Positions 1 to 7,729 of a DNA stretch of 64,000 nucleotides are shown piece by piece (within the stretch, counting starts at the first letter, position 1; the number at the start of each line of letters is the position of its first letter). The position numbers were made by a program, and so were the translations under genes. Under the pieces are notes generated by a model that searched no databases, was not told the DNA's origin, and worked only from the letters and a program-made list of their open reading frames with translations. The DNA is taken from the NCBI GenBank assembly GCA_009695305.1, contig SIBG01000004.1, positions 1-64,000 of the forward strand. Direction: 5' to 3'. This DNA comes from Opitutus sp. (lineage in GTDB: Bacteria; Verrucomicrobiota; Verrucomicrobiia; Opitutales; Opitutaceae).

Positions 1-1
1 C

Positions 2-835
2 CTCGCCCTCTCGCTCGCGGCCACCGCAACGGCCGCACCGAAGAACCCGTTCTTCGCCATGGACAACATTGCGCGCGGCGGACCCGACGTCGCGCCCGCC
101 ATGCTCAAGGAACTCGGCTACGACGGCTTCGGCGGCCGCGTCCCCGACGGGACGATGCTGCCCGCCATCACCGCGCACGGCCTGAAATTTTTCAACGGCT
201 ACCACGTCCTCGACCTCGATCCCGCCCAGCCCGCCCCCAACGATCAACTCCGCGCCTGGCTCGTCGCGATGAACGGGAAAGACACCGCACTCTGGCTCGC
301 GATCAACCACGTCACCCGCTCCGACGGCAAACTCTTCGCTCCGTCCGCCACCGAGGCCGACGAATACGTCCTTTCCCAAATCCGCGCCATCGCCGACGTG
401 GCCAAAGCCAACGGCGTCCGCGTCGCGCTCTACCCGCACGCCGCGTTCTGGCTCGCGCGCGTCGACGATACGCTGCGCGTCGCGGAGAAACTCAACCGCC
501 CCGACATCGGCGTGACCTTCAATCTCTGCCACTGGCTGAAAGTCGAAGGCGTCGAACGCGATCCTGGGCCGGTCTTGCGCGCGGCGCTGCCGCGCCTGAT
601 GTTTGTCACAATCAGCGGCGCCGACACCGGCGATACGAAAGTGATGGGCTGGGACCGTCTCATCCAACCGCTCGACTCCGGCACCTACGATCTCGGCGCA
701 TTCCTCCGCACGCTCCGCACTGCCGGCTACACCGGCGCCGTCGGCTTCCAAGGCTACAACATCAAAGGCGAACCGCGCGACATCCTCGCCCGCAGCATCG
801 CTGCGTGGCGGCGGTTCAACCGCGAGCCGCGCTGA
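2..835 (+). CDS. Secreted sugar phosphate isomerase/epimerase-like TIM-barrel protein (5' partial)
   Basis: The reading frame is open from base 2, so the true start lies upstream of the window. The first visible residues (LALSLAATATAAPKNPFF) look like the end of a Sec signal peptide with an Ala-rich cleavage region, so the internal ATG at base 59 is probably not the start. The mature part has the look of the AP-endonuclease-2/xylose-isomerase-like TIM barrel: a GYDGFGG segment near the start, VALYPHA and FNLCHWLKVEG in the middle and AGYTGAVGFQGYNIKG near the end. Such exported family members are common in Verrucomicrobia. The substrate cannot be told. A related lipoprotein lies at 61648-62532. 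Confidence 0.8.
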   Translation, partial: LALSLAATATAAPKNPFFAMDNIARGGPDVAPAMLKELGYDGFGGRVPDGTMLPAITAHGLKFFNGYHVLDLDPAQPAPNDQLRAWLVAMNGKDTALWLAINHVTRSDGKLFAPSATEADEYVLSQIRAIADVAKANGVRVALYPHAAFWLARVDDTLRVAEKLNRPDIGVTFNLCHWLKVEGVERDPGPVLRAALPRLMFVTISGADTGDTKVMGWDRLIQPLDSGTYDLGAFLRTLRTAGYTGAVGFQGYNIKGEPRDILARSIAAWRRFNREPR

Positions 836-909
836 TTTACGCGGCGGCGGCGGCGCGGGCTCCGCGCGTCTCTTGACGCCCAACGCTCCTCCCTCACTCT
901 CGTCCCCCG

Positions 910-2115
910 ATGCAGAATGTCATCATCGCGAAACCCTACCGCTTTGTGGCGCCGCATCGCGGGAAGCTGTGGTGGCACTTGTTCCGTCCGCTGCTGCCGC
1001 TCTATTTGCGCAAGAGTCACGGCGTCGTCGGCGTCGAGTTTCGCGGCGTGGAGCGCCTGCGCGCCTCGCTGGACGCGGGCCACGGCATCATGCTTTCACC
1101 GAATCACTGCCGTCCGCCCGACCCCATGGTGCTCGGCATGCTCTCCTGCGAGATTGGCCGGCCGCCCTATATCGTCGCGAGCTGGCATCTCTTCATGCAG
1201 AACGCCGTGCAAACGTTTATGCTCCCACGGCTCGGCGTGTTCAGCATTTACCGCGAAGGTTCGGATCGCGAGGCGCTGAAGTGCGCGATGCAGGTGACCG
1301 CCGCGGCCGAGCGCCCGCTGGTGGTTTTTCCCGAAGGCGTGATCTCGCGGCACAACGACAAGCTGAACCATCTCATGGAAGGCACCGCGCTGATGGCCCG
1401 CGGTGCCGCGAAACAACGCGCCGCGGCAAATCCCCCCGGCAAAGTTGTCATCCACCCGGTGGCGATCCGCTATTTTTTCGACGGCGACGTGCGGGCCGCC
1501 GTGGCACCGGTGCTCCGCGACATCGAGCACCGGCTCTCGTGGCATGCTCACGAACACCTCTCCGTGGAGGAGCGCATCGCCAAAATCGGCGGAGCCCTGC
1601 TCACGCTGAAGGAGCTCGAATACCTCGGAGCCGCGCAGACCGGCGAACTGCCCGGGCGGTTGCAGCGCCTCATCGACCGGTTGCTCGAGCCGCTCGAGGA
1701 CGAATGGCTCAAGGGTCGCCGGGAGAAGGAAATCGTCGCGCGGGTAAAACTCCTGCGCATCGCGATCGTCCCCGACATGGCCAACGGCACGCTGAGCGAG
1801 GTGGAGCTGCAGCGCCGCTGGCGCCAGCTGGCCGACATCTACCTCGCGCAACAACTCGCGTTTTACCCGCCCGACTACCTTTCGGCCAATCCCACCCCGG
1901 AGCGTCTGCTCGAAACGGTGGAGCGATTTGAGGAGGATCTCACTGACGTCGCGCGCATCCTCACCCCAATCCGCGCCGTGGTCGAAGTCGGCGAGGCCAT
2001 CGAAGTTTCGCCTGAGCGCACGCGCGGCGCCGACGGCGACCCGCTGATGTCCACGATTCGCGACCGGCTCGAAGCGATGCTCGCCGCGTCACTCGCCAAC
2101 GGGAGGGGCGCATGA
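910..2115 (+). CDS. PlsC-like 1-acyl-glycerol-phosphate acyltransferase family protein
   Basis: The 401-residue protein has the acyltransferase signature block NHCRPPD (HX4D catalytic motif) near residue 60 and the acceptor-binding block FPEGVISRHND near residue 140. These are the hallmarks of the PlsC/LPLAT superfamily, which transfers an acyl chain to lysophospholipid-type acceptors at the inner face of the membrane. The C-terminal ~200 residues are a helical extension not needed for the core fold. The stop overlaps the start of the next gene, a PAP2-like phosphatase, by 4 bases (ATGA), so the two are probably translated together and act in lipid metabolism. The exact acceptor is unknown. 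Confidence 0.85.
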   Translation: MQNVIIAKPYRFVAPHRGKLWWHLFRPLLPLYLRKSHGVVGVEFRGVERLRASLDAGHGIMLSPNHCRPPDPMVLGMLSCEIGRPPYIVASWHLFMQNAVQTFMLPRLGVFSIYREGSDREALKCAMQVTAAAERPLVVFPEGVISRHNDKLNHLMEGTALMARGAAKQRAAANPPGKVVIHPVAIRYFFDGDVRAAVAPVLRDIEHRLSWHAHEHLSVEERIAKIGGALLTLKELEYLGAAQTGELPGRLQRLIDRLLEPLEDEWLKGRREKEIVARVKLLRIAIVPDMANGTLSEVELQRRWRQLADIYLAQQLAFYPPDYLSANPTPERLLETVERFEEDLTDVARILTPIRAVVEVGEAIEVSPERTRGADGDPLMSTIRDRLEAMLAASLANGRGA

Positions 2116-2759
2116 GCACGATCAGCCATTTCGCCGTGCGCCTCGGCTTCGTCGCGGTGGCACTCGTGCTGTGGTTTTGGACCCAGCGTCTGATCAGCGC
2201 AAAAGCCCCGGCCAACGGTGGCGTCGGCGATCGCTTGCACGACTGGAGTGCCCCGCTGCACTCGTGGTTCCTGACCAATCCGCGCGCGACCGACCTCACA
2301 CTGATTCTCACGTCGGCGCTCATCGATGCGTTTGGCCTCTACTTGCTCGCGAGCGCGGTCTTCGGATCAACGGTCCAGCCCTTCATCGCGATCCTGATCT
2401 TGTTCGCGATGCGCCAGGCCTGTCAGGCAATCTGCACCCTGCCGATTCCACCGGGATCAATTTGGCGCCATCCCGGTTTCCCGTCGCTGTTCGTGACCTA
2501 CGGCACGAGCAACGATTTTTTCTTCTCCGGCCATACCGCCATCTCCGTGCTGGGCGCGATCCAACTCGCCCACACCGCCCCGCCGTGGCTCGCCCTCCTC
2601 GGCGCGATCGTCGCCGGGATCGAGGCGATCATCGTGATCATCCTCCGGGCCCACTACACGATGGACGTCTTCGCGGCGTTATTCGCCGCCTGGGGCGCCG
2701 ATGGGCTCGCGCGGCACCTCGCGCCGCAGGTCGATCTCTGGCTTGGCCGACTCGGCTAA
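2112..2759 (+). CDS. PAP2-like (sphingomyelin synthase-type) phosphatase, multi-pass membrane protein
   Basis: This 215-residue protein has about five to six hydrophobic segments and the motifs FFFSGHT (near residue 138) and HYTMDV (near residue 180). They match the catalytic Ser-Gly-His and His-x3-Asp motifs of the PAP2_C/sphingomyelin-synthase branch of lipid phosphatases. It probably removes or transfers a phospho-headgroup at the membrane. Its ATG overlaps the upstream acyltransferase stop, which suggests translational coupling. Its TAA overlaps the stop codon of the convergent cytochrome gene by 4 bases. Confidence 0.85.
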   Translation: MSTISHFAVRLGFVAVALVLWFWTQRLISAKAPANGGVGDRLHDWSAPLHSWFLTNPRATDLTLILTSALIDAFGLYLLASAVFGSTVQPFIAILILFAMRQACQAICTLPIPPGSIWRHPGFPSLFVTYGTSNDFFFSGHTAISVLGAIQLAHTAPPWLALLGAIVAGIEAIIVIILRAHYTMDVFAALFAAWGADGLARHLAPQVDLWLGRLG

Positions 2760-4060
2760 TTTTTCCAGCGCGCCTTCGCCTCGGGCAGCGTCGCCACCAG
2801 CAGGTCGTGAATGCGCTGCTTCTCGTCCGCGGGCAGGTAGGCATAGCGGTCTTTCGGATCACGACTGCGCAGCGCGGCCTCAAGCCGGTCCAGGATGCGC
2901 ACCTTCAGGGGCTCGGGCAGCCCGCGGAAGGATTCGGAATAAATCAGATAACTGCAGCGCTGCGCGAAGAGCCGCTCGCCCAGCTGCAAGTCCTTCAGGG
3001 CATGGCCGGCCGGACTGCGCGGCGCACCGCGCGCAAAGTTTTTCACAAACGCCTCGTGGCCCGTCACGCCCGCGGGCAGGGGCGCGGCGTGGCGAAAGAG
3101 GAGGTGATCGACGACATCCTGCGCGGAGCTGGCAAACACGCTCTTCACGCTGTCGTAGGCCGGTTCGTCGCTTTCCGGCTCCTTAAACGTTTTCTGCAGA
3201 CCATGCTGGTAAGCGGTCATGCGCCAGGCCGCAAAGCCGGCGTGCGTCAGGCTGTTCTGCACCGACATCTGATGCTCAAACACCAGGAGCGCGACCACAT
3301 CACTCGTCGCTTTCAAATACGCCGACGGGTCGAAGAAGGCGGAAAGTTCATCCGGCCGAGTGGCCGCCGGCTCGAAAACCAACTGATCGCCCTGCTCCCG
3401 CGCCAGGGCATTGCCGCGGTGCGCCGCCGGGCCGCGATAGCCCGTCACATACCAGCCGCCCCACCGTTGCTCGAACGGCGTCTCGTCATCGACCAGCTGC
3501 GTGCCGTGGCGGAGCAGCGGATCTCCGTTGGCGTCGGGAAAAAGTGAGCGGGCGAATACGCCCGGAATCTCGCGCACGAACGCGCCCCCATGACAGCGCA
3601 GGCAGTCGGCCTCGCGCACAATCTTGGGAGCACCACCCCGCGGCCCCGGCAGTTCCAGCGAGTAGAAGACGGGCCCGAGCTGCGGATCGATCGCCGTGAC
3701 TTCCACCACGCCGCCCGGCACCCAGCCGACATAGACCGTGTCGGAAAAATACAACGCGCGCGGATGATCGGGCCGGATGCGGGTGCGCTGAAAACTCGTG
3801 CGGGAAAACACGAGCATCTGGCTCTCGGCGGAAACGCCCAGCTCGTCCAGCAACGTCTCCACCATGTGCCGCTCGCCGCCGGCCAGCGTCACGTCACCGG
3901 CCGCGAGGCGAACCTGCAACCGCGCGAGGGCGTCCCGCGGGGTCGAGGTGGAGTAGCTGACGGGCGGACGCTCATAATCGGGTTCGCTTTGCGCGCGGGC
4001 CGCCCCCACGCCGAGCAAAGCGGCGCCGCCGAGGAGAACGATGGCATGGTGGAAAGACAT
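2756..4060 (-). CDS. Exported c-type cytochrome family protein, single CxxCH
   Basis: The protein has 434 residues. A signal peptide (hydrophobic run IVLLGGAALLGVGAARA) is followed by a periplasmic domain with one heme-binding motif, CLRCH, at about residues 153-157. Near residue 375 the stretch GERLFAQRCSYLIYS reads like a second cytochrome c helix whose CxxCH has been lost. I recall similar uncharacterised proteins in Planctomycetes and Verrucomicrobia, but no function is known to me. It starts 79 bp downstream of ric on the same strand and may be cotranscribed with it, which would fit a redox or nitrogen-oxide role; that link is inference. Confidence 0.75.
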   Translation of the reverse strand: MSFHHAIVLLGGAALLGVGAARAQSEPDYERPPVSYSTSTPRDALARLQVRLAAGDVTLAGGERHMVETLLDELGVSAESQMLVFSRTSFQRTRIRPDHPRALYFSDTVYVGWVPGGVVEVTAIDPQLGPVFYSLELPGPRGGAPKIVREADCLRCHGGAFVREIPGVFARSLFPDANGDPLLRHGTQLVDDETPFEQRWGGWYVTGYRGPAAHRGNALAREQGDQLVFEPAATRPDELSAFFDPSAYLKATSDVVALLVFEHQMSVQNSLTHAGFAAWRMTAYQHGLQKTFKEPESDEPAYDSVKSVFASSAQDVVDHLLFRHAAPLPAGVTGHEAFVKNFARGAPRSPAGHALKDLQLGERLFAQRCSYLIYSESFRGLPEPLKVRILDRLEAALRSRDPKDRYAYLPADEKQRIHDLLVATLPEAKARWKN

Positions 4061-4139
4061 GGGCAGGGGTGGGACGGCCGGATTCGGACAGCGAAGGGCG
4101 GGGCGTTCAATCCCGCTCTCGCCCGAAAAGTCTGCTCAT

Positions 4140-4862
4140 TCAGGCGGCCGCGTGCGCTTCCAGCGCGAGCGCGCGCGGAAAGAGCACGTTGTTTTCCTTG
4201 TGCACGTGGGCGTGCAGATCGGACTCGAGCCGCGCGAAGCCCGCGAGCATCGCCCGGTGGGTGTTACAGGCCGCGGCGTCCGGGACGAAGCCATCGGTCA
4301 GCTCGCGCAGCCGCGCAACGGCCGCGCCCGCCCCGTCGTGCTCCAACTCCATTTGCCGGATGGGATTCGCGATCGAGCCACAGTGACTGGCCACCGTGCC
4401 CGCGCGCTCCAGCTCCCGCACCAGGGGAAACAGAATCTGCTCCTCCTTGGCCATGTGGTGAAACATCTCCCCGGCGAGCGCCCGGATCGTCTCGGCGACG
4501 ACCAGCAGGCGCGGGTCACGCCCGCCGTGTTTGCCCGCGACGCGGTCGGCCTTTTCGGCCAACGCCGGCAACTCCTCTTTCAAGTAGCAGTGATGCGTTT
4601 GCTCGATGTGGTCCGCCAGCGCGGTGAGCGACATCGCGCGGGCATCGACGGTCGGGCCGGCGGCCGGGAGCTTCGCCGCCGCGGCGAGCAGCACGGCAAA
4701 CGCCGCCGGATCGAGCCCTTTCCCGGCACACGCTTGGGCGAGCGTGCGCTTGCCGCCGCAGCAGTAGTCGATGCCGACGCGCTCAAACAGGCGCGCCAGA
4801 TCGGGCTGCGCGGCGACAATGTTTCCGACGGTCGCGTCGGGCGAAAATGATGAGTGGATCAT
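4140..4862 (-). CDS. ric: Iron-sulfur cluster repair di-iron protein (RIC/YtfE/ScdA)
   Basis: The 240-residue protein shows the full family architecture. An N-terminal DUF542/ScdA-N segment ends in GIDYCCGG near residues 29-36. A hemerythrin-like four-helix domain follows with the di-iron ligand motifs HHCYLKEE, FHHMAKEEQILFP, LEHDGAG and HVHKENNVLFP. Such proteins repair Fe-S clusters damaged by nitric oxide or peroxide and are often controlled by FNR/NNR-type regulators. A perfect FNR-type palindrome lies just upstream (4899-4912), supporting induction under low oxygen or NO. Confidence 0.93.
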   Translation of the reverse strand: MIHSSFSPDATVGNIVAAQPDLARLFERVGIDYCCGGKRTLAQACAGKGLDPAAFAVLLAAAAKLPAAGPTVDARAMSLTALADHIEQTHHCYLKEELPALAEKADRVAGKHGGRDPRLLVVAETIRALAGEMFHHMAKEEQILFPLVRELERAGTVASHCGSIANPIRQMELEHDGAGAAVARLRELTDGFVPDAAACNTHRAMLAGFARLESDLHAHVHKENNVLFPRALALEAHAAA

Positions 4863-4863
4863 G

Positions 4864-4912
4864 TCCGGTCATTCTGCCGGAAGCGGCCGCGCGCCGCATT
4901 GATTCGAATCAA
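4864..4912 (-). promoter_or_regulatory. FNR-type box and candidate class II promoter of ric
   Basis: Bases 4899-4912 read TTGAT-TCGA-ATCAA, a perfect match to the FNR/NNR/Dnr consensus TTGAT-N4-ATCAA. On the minus strand a candidate -10 (CAGAAT, 4876-4871) begins about 30 bases from the box centre. That is the spacing expected when an FNR-type activator sits at -41.5. The implied transcription start is near 4864, only about 2 bases before the ric ATG at 4862, so the transcript may be nearly leaderless. The box is seen directly; the -10 and start site are inferred. Confidence 0.7.
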
Positions 4913-4968
4913 GTTTTTCCACCTCGCCCGAGGTCAACCGGCCGCCGACTCTTCGGGCCCAGCCTGCG

Positions 4969-5196
4969 CTAAAATCTAAGGCGCACGTTTTCGTGCCCGC
5001 ACTTGGGGCACTTCGCCAATTCCGTGGCCGCCGGCGCTGCGTAGAGCGCGTCGCAGCGGATGCAATGAAAGGTCGTCTTGCGGCGTTCGCGTTCGAAGCG
5101 GCGATGTTCCCGCCGGTCATACCACAGCCACAGGCCGACGAAAGTCACGGCGACGACCACGCAGTAGAGGACGGTGGCGGAGGTGAGGTCGAACAT
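4969..5196 (-). CDS. Small membrane protein with C-terminal zinc ribbon
   Basis: The 75-residue protein has one N-terminal transmembrane helix (VLYCVVVAVTFVGLWLW), a basic juxtamembrane stretch (DRREHRRFERERRK), then two CxxC knuckles (CIRC and CPKC) about 17 residues apart that form a zinc-ribbon-like end. The order predicts a cytoplasmic zinc ribbon tethered to the membrane. I do not recognise the family. The gene stands alone between the ribosomal terminator at 5294-5319 and ric. Confidence 0.65.
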   Translation of the reverse strand: MFDLTSATVLYCVVVAVTFVGLWLWYDRREHRRFERERRKTTFHCIRCDALYAAPAATELAKCPKCGHENVRLRF

Positions 5197-5217
5197 GGCG
5201 AATTCAGCGTGGCAGAA

Positions 5218-5246
5218 TTGTCATGCTGAGCGAAGCGAAGAATCCA
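5218..5246. repeat. Dispersed 'TCATGCTGAGCGAAGCGAAG' sequence
   Basis: Bases 5219-5240 contain TCATGCTGAGCGAAGCGAAG, a short word I recall as an intergenic dispersed repeat in many environmental bacteria. It translates to the telltale CHAERSE peptide when swallowed by ORF calls. Only one copy is in this window, so the repeat nature here rests on recall. Confidence 0.4.
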
Positions 5247-5293
5247 ACGGGATGCTTCCCGGCGCGCCGCAGGGCGAACCGGAAAACAAAAAA

Positions 5294-5319
5294 ACGCGCC
5301 GAAGTTTCCTTCGGCGCGT
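5294..5319 (-). terminator. Rho-independent terminator after rplQ
   Basis: An 11-bp GC-rich perfect stem (arms 5294-5304 and 5309-5319, loop 5305-5308) is followed on the minus strand by a run of seven T (complement of 5288-5294). It lies 25 bases past the rplQ stop and closes the long ribosomal protein transcription unit. Confidence 0.9.
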
Positions 5320-5343
5320 CGGGAGTGGTCGTTCGAAAAGCGC

Positions 5344-5856
5344 TCAGCTCTTCGCTTCGGGGGTCGGCTCGGCCGCGGGGGCGGCGGTTTCCGCGGTGAC
5401 GGCGGCCTTCGGCGCCCTGGCTTTCTTGCCCTTGGCGGCCTTTTTACCCTTCGATTTTTTGTAACCGGGATCGTCCGCCTTCACGAACTCGATCAGCGCC
5501 ATCTCGGCGGCGTCGCCGAGGCGCTGCTGGCCGAGTTTGTAGATGCGCGTGTAGCCGCCCGGGCGATTCGTGAATTCCTTATGGGTTTCGTTGAACAGCT
5601 TGGTGATGGCGGTTTCGTCGCGCACATCGCTGAGGGCGAGGCGGCGGAGGTGGATCGCGTCCTTCTTTTCGGTTTTCGCCGCGGCCTGCTTGGCCTTGGT
5701 GATGACCTTTTCGATGAAAGGGCGGAGCGCCTTGGCCTTGGTCAAGGTGGTCTGGATGCGGCCGTGCGTGATGAGCGAGGCGGCCATGTTGGAGAGCATC
5801 GCGCGGCGATGCTCGACGGTCACGCCGAGGGAGGCGTGGTGTTTATTGTGACGCAT
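5344..5856 (-). CDS. rplQ: 50S ribosomal protein L17 with Lys/Ala-rich C-terminal tail
   Basis: The first ~120 residues match bacterial L17 (MRHNKHHASLGVTVEHRRAM at the start, TEMALIEF-type ending). The remaining ~45 residues form a basic then Ala/Pro-rich tail (KKSKGKKAAKGKKARAPK followed by AETAAPAAEPTPEAKS), making the protein 170 residues instead of the usual ~120-130. L17 is a large-subunit protein near the peptide exit tunnel. It is the last gene of the alpha-operon part and is followed by the terminator at 5294-5319. Confidence 0.97.
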   Translation of the reverse strand: MRHNKHHASLGVTVEHRRAMLSNMAASLITHGRIQTTLTKAKALRPFIEKVITKAKQAAAKTEKKDAIHLRRLALSDVRDETAITKLFNETHKEFTNRPGGYTRIYKLGQQRLGDAAEMALIEFVKADDPGYKKSKGKKAAKGKKARAPKAAVTAETAAPAAEPTPEAKS

Positions 5857-6015
5857 TGGATTTTGGTGTTAGGCGGCGCCCGATCGGCAATCCGGTCGTC
5901 CGCAGCACGCCGGGCCTTCGTTTATCGGAGAGTTTGTCATGTTTTCTTTGTTTACGACGACCGGTCGCAGCGTGGCGCGACGGCGGACGGCGCGAGCGCC
6001 GAAATTGAATCTGGC

Positions 6016-7017
6016 TTAGGCTTCCTTCTTCGTATCGAGAAGGCGCTCGTCGAACTTCATGCCGAGCGACAGGCCGAGGGCTTCGAGCTTTTCCTTGATT
6101 TCGTTGAGGGATTTTTTGCCGAAATTGCGATACTTCAGCATCTCCTGCTCGGTCTTCATCGCGAGTTCGCCGACGGTGGTGATGTTCGCGTTGTTGAGGC
6201 AGTTCGCGGCGCGGACGGAGAGCTCGATTTCGTTGACCGACATATTGAGGAGTTTGCGGAGCTTGTTCTGCTCCTCGCTCACCTCAGACTGCTGGTTCTC
6301 GAACTCGTAGGCTTCTTCGCTGACGCGATCAAACACGTCGAGGTGATGCTTGAGGATGGACGCGGACTGCTTGAGGGCATCGTCGGGGGTGATGCGGCCA
6401 TCGGTCCAGATTTCGAGGATGAGCTTGTCGTAGTCGGTGATCTGGCCGACGCGGGTCGCCTCGACGGAATATTTCACGAGCCGGACGGGCGAGAAGAGGG
6501 AGTCGATCGGGATGACGCCGATGGCCTGCTCTTCCTTCTTGTTCTCGACGCCAGGGTAGTAGCCGCGGCCAGTCTTGATCTCAATCTCGGCCTCGAAGCT
6601 GCGCTTCGAGTCGAGGGTGCAGATGAGCTGGTCGGGATTGACGATGGTGATGTTCGCATCGGCCTGGATGTCGGCGGCGGTCACGAGACCGGCTTTGCTG
6701 GCCTTGATGAGGAGCGTGAGCGGCTCGCGCTTGGTCGAGACGATGAGAATTTTCTTCAGGTTGAGCACGATGTCGGTGACATCCTCGACCACGTGGTCGA
6801 TGCTCTGGAACTCGTGGTTCACCCCGTCGATCTTGATCGACGAGATCGCGGCGCCCTCGATGGAGCTGAGGAGCACACGACGGAGCGAATTGCCGACGGT
6901 ATGGCCATAACCGGCCTCGAAGGGCTCGGCGATGAACTTGGCGTAGGTCGGCGTGGCGCCGTCCTCGACTTTGGTGAGCTTGCTGGGGAGTTCGAACTTT
7001 CCGAGGCGTTTAGGCAT
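6016..7017 (-). CDS. rpoA: DNA-directed RNA polymerase alpha subunit
   Basis: The 333-residue protein has the alpha N-terminal dimerisation and assembly domain (GYGHTVGNSLRRVLLSS near residue 34), a linker, and the alpha-CTD with ELSVRAANCL, carrying the Arg equivalent to E. coli R265 that contacts UP elements and activators, plus the helix-hairpin-helix RNFGKKSLNEIKEKL. Length is normal. The ~160-bp gap between rpoA and rplQ is longer than the other gaps of the cluster and shows nothing I can name. Confidence 0.98.
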   Translation of the reverse strand: MPKRLGKFELPSKLTKVEDGATPTYAKFIAEPFEAGYGHTVGNSLRRVLLSSIEGAAISSIKIDGVNHEFQSIDHVVEDVTDIVLNLKKILIVSTKREPLTLLIKASKAGLVTAADIQADANITIVNPDQLICTLDSKRSFEAEIEIKTGRGYYPGVENKKEEQAIGVIPIDSLFSPVRLVKYSVEATRVGQITDYDKLILEIWTDGRITPDDALKQSASILKHHLDVFDRVSEEAYEFENQQSEVSEEQNKLRKLLNMSVNEIELSVRAANCLNNANITTVGELAMKTEQEMLKYRNFGKKSLNEIKEKLEALGLSLGMKFDERLLDTKKEA

Positions 7018-7071
7018 GGCAGTGAGCGCTAACGTTGAGACGGGTGAAAAAAAGGTGGACGGGAGAAACGA

Positions 7072-7683
7072 TTAGAAGCGCGAGTAGAACTCGACGATCA
7101 GCTGCTCGTTGATATTTTGACCCATTTCGTCGCGGGTCGGGAGGCGGACGACGATGGCCTTGAAGGTCTCGGCATTCATCGTGAGCCAGCCGGGGACGTT
7201 ACGGATGCGGCTTTCCTCCAGGCAGCGGGTGGCGAGCTGGCGGGAGGCGGGCGTGTTCTTGACCTCGATCTCGTCGCCGGGCTGCACGTTGTAGCTGGCG
7301 ATGTCGACCTTGTGGGCGTTGACGCGAATGTGGCCGTGGTTGACGAACTGCCGGGCGGCGGCGCGACTTTTGGCGAGACCGAGCAGATAGATGGTGCTGT
7401 CGAGCCGGGTCTCCAGGAGCTGGAGGAAACGCTCGCCGGTGACGCCGCGCTCGCGCTTGGCGATTTCGAAGACGCGGCGGAACTGGCGCTCGAGCAGGCC
7501 GTAGATGTAACGGAGCTTTTGCTTTTCGTTCAGGCCAACAGCGTATTCGGAGACCTTGCGGCGGAGCTTCGCGCCGTGGACGCCGGGCGGGTAGCTGCGG
7601 CGCTCAAAAGCCTTGCCGGAGCCGAGGATGAACGTGCCGAAACGGCGGCTGATGCGGGTGGTGGGGCCGGTATAACGAGCCAT
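7072..7683 (-). CDS. rpsD: 30S ribosomal protein S4
   Basis: The start is set at the ATG giving MARYTGPTTRISRRFG, since the upstream extension of the frame runs into rpsK and has no S4 similarity. The 203 residues carry the S4 core (KQKLRYIYGLLERQFRR) and the S4 RNA-binding domain (LDSTIYLLGLAKSRAAARQFVNHGHI). The N-terminus lacks a four-Cys zinc motif, so this is the zinc-independent form. S4 nucleates 30S assembly and often autoregulates the alpha operon; no leader structure was identified here. Confidence 0.97.
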   Translation of the reverse strand: MARYTGPTTRISRRFGTFILGSGKAFERRSYPPGVHGAKLRRKVSEYAVGLNEKQKLRYIYGLLERQFRRVFEIAKRERGVTGERFLQLLETRLDSTIYLLGLAKSRAAARQFVNHGHIRVNAHKVDIASYNVQPGDEIEVKNTPASRQLATRCLEESRIRNVPGWLTMNAETFKAIVVRLPTRDEMGQNINEQLIVEFYSRF

Positions 7684-7729
7684 GGTAAATGGTGAGTTGA
7701 AAAATTTGGGTTGGAAAACGCGCGCGCGA

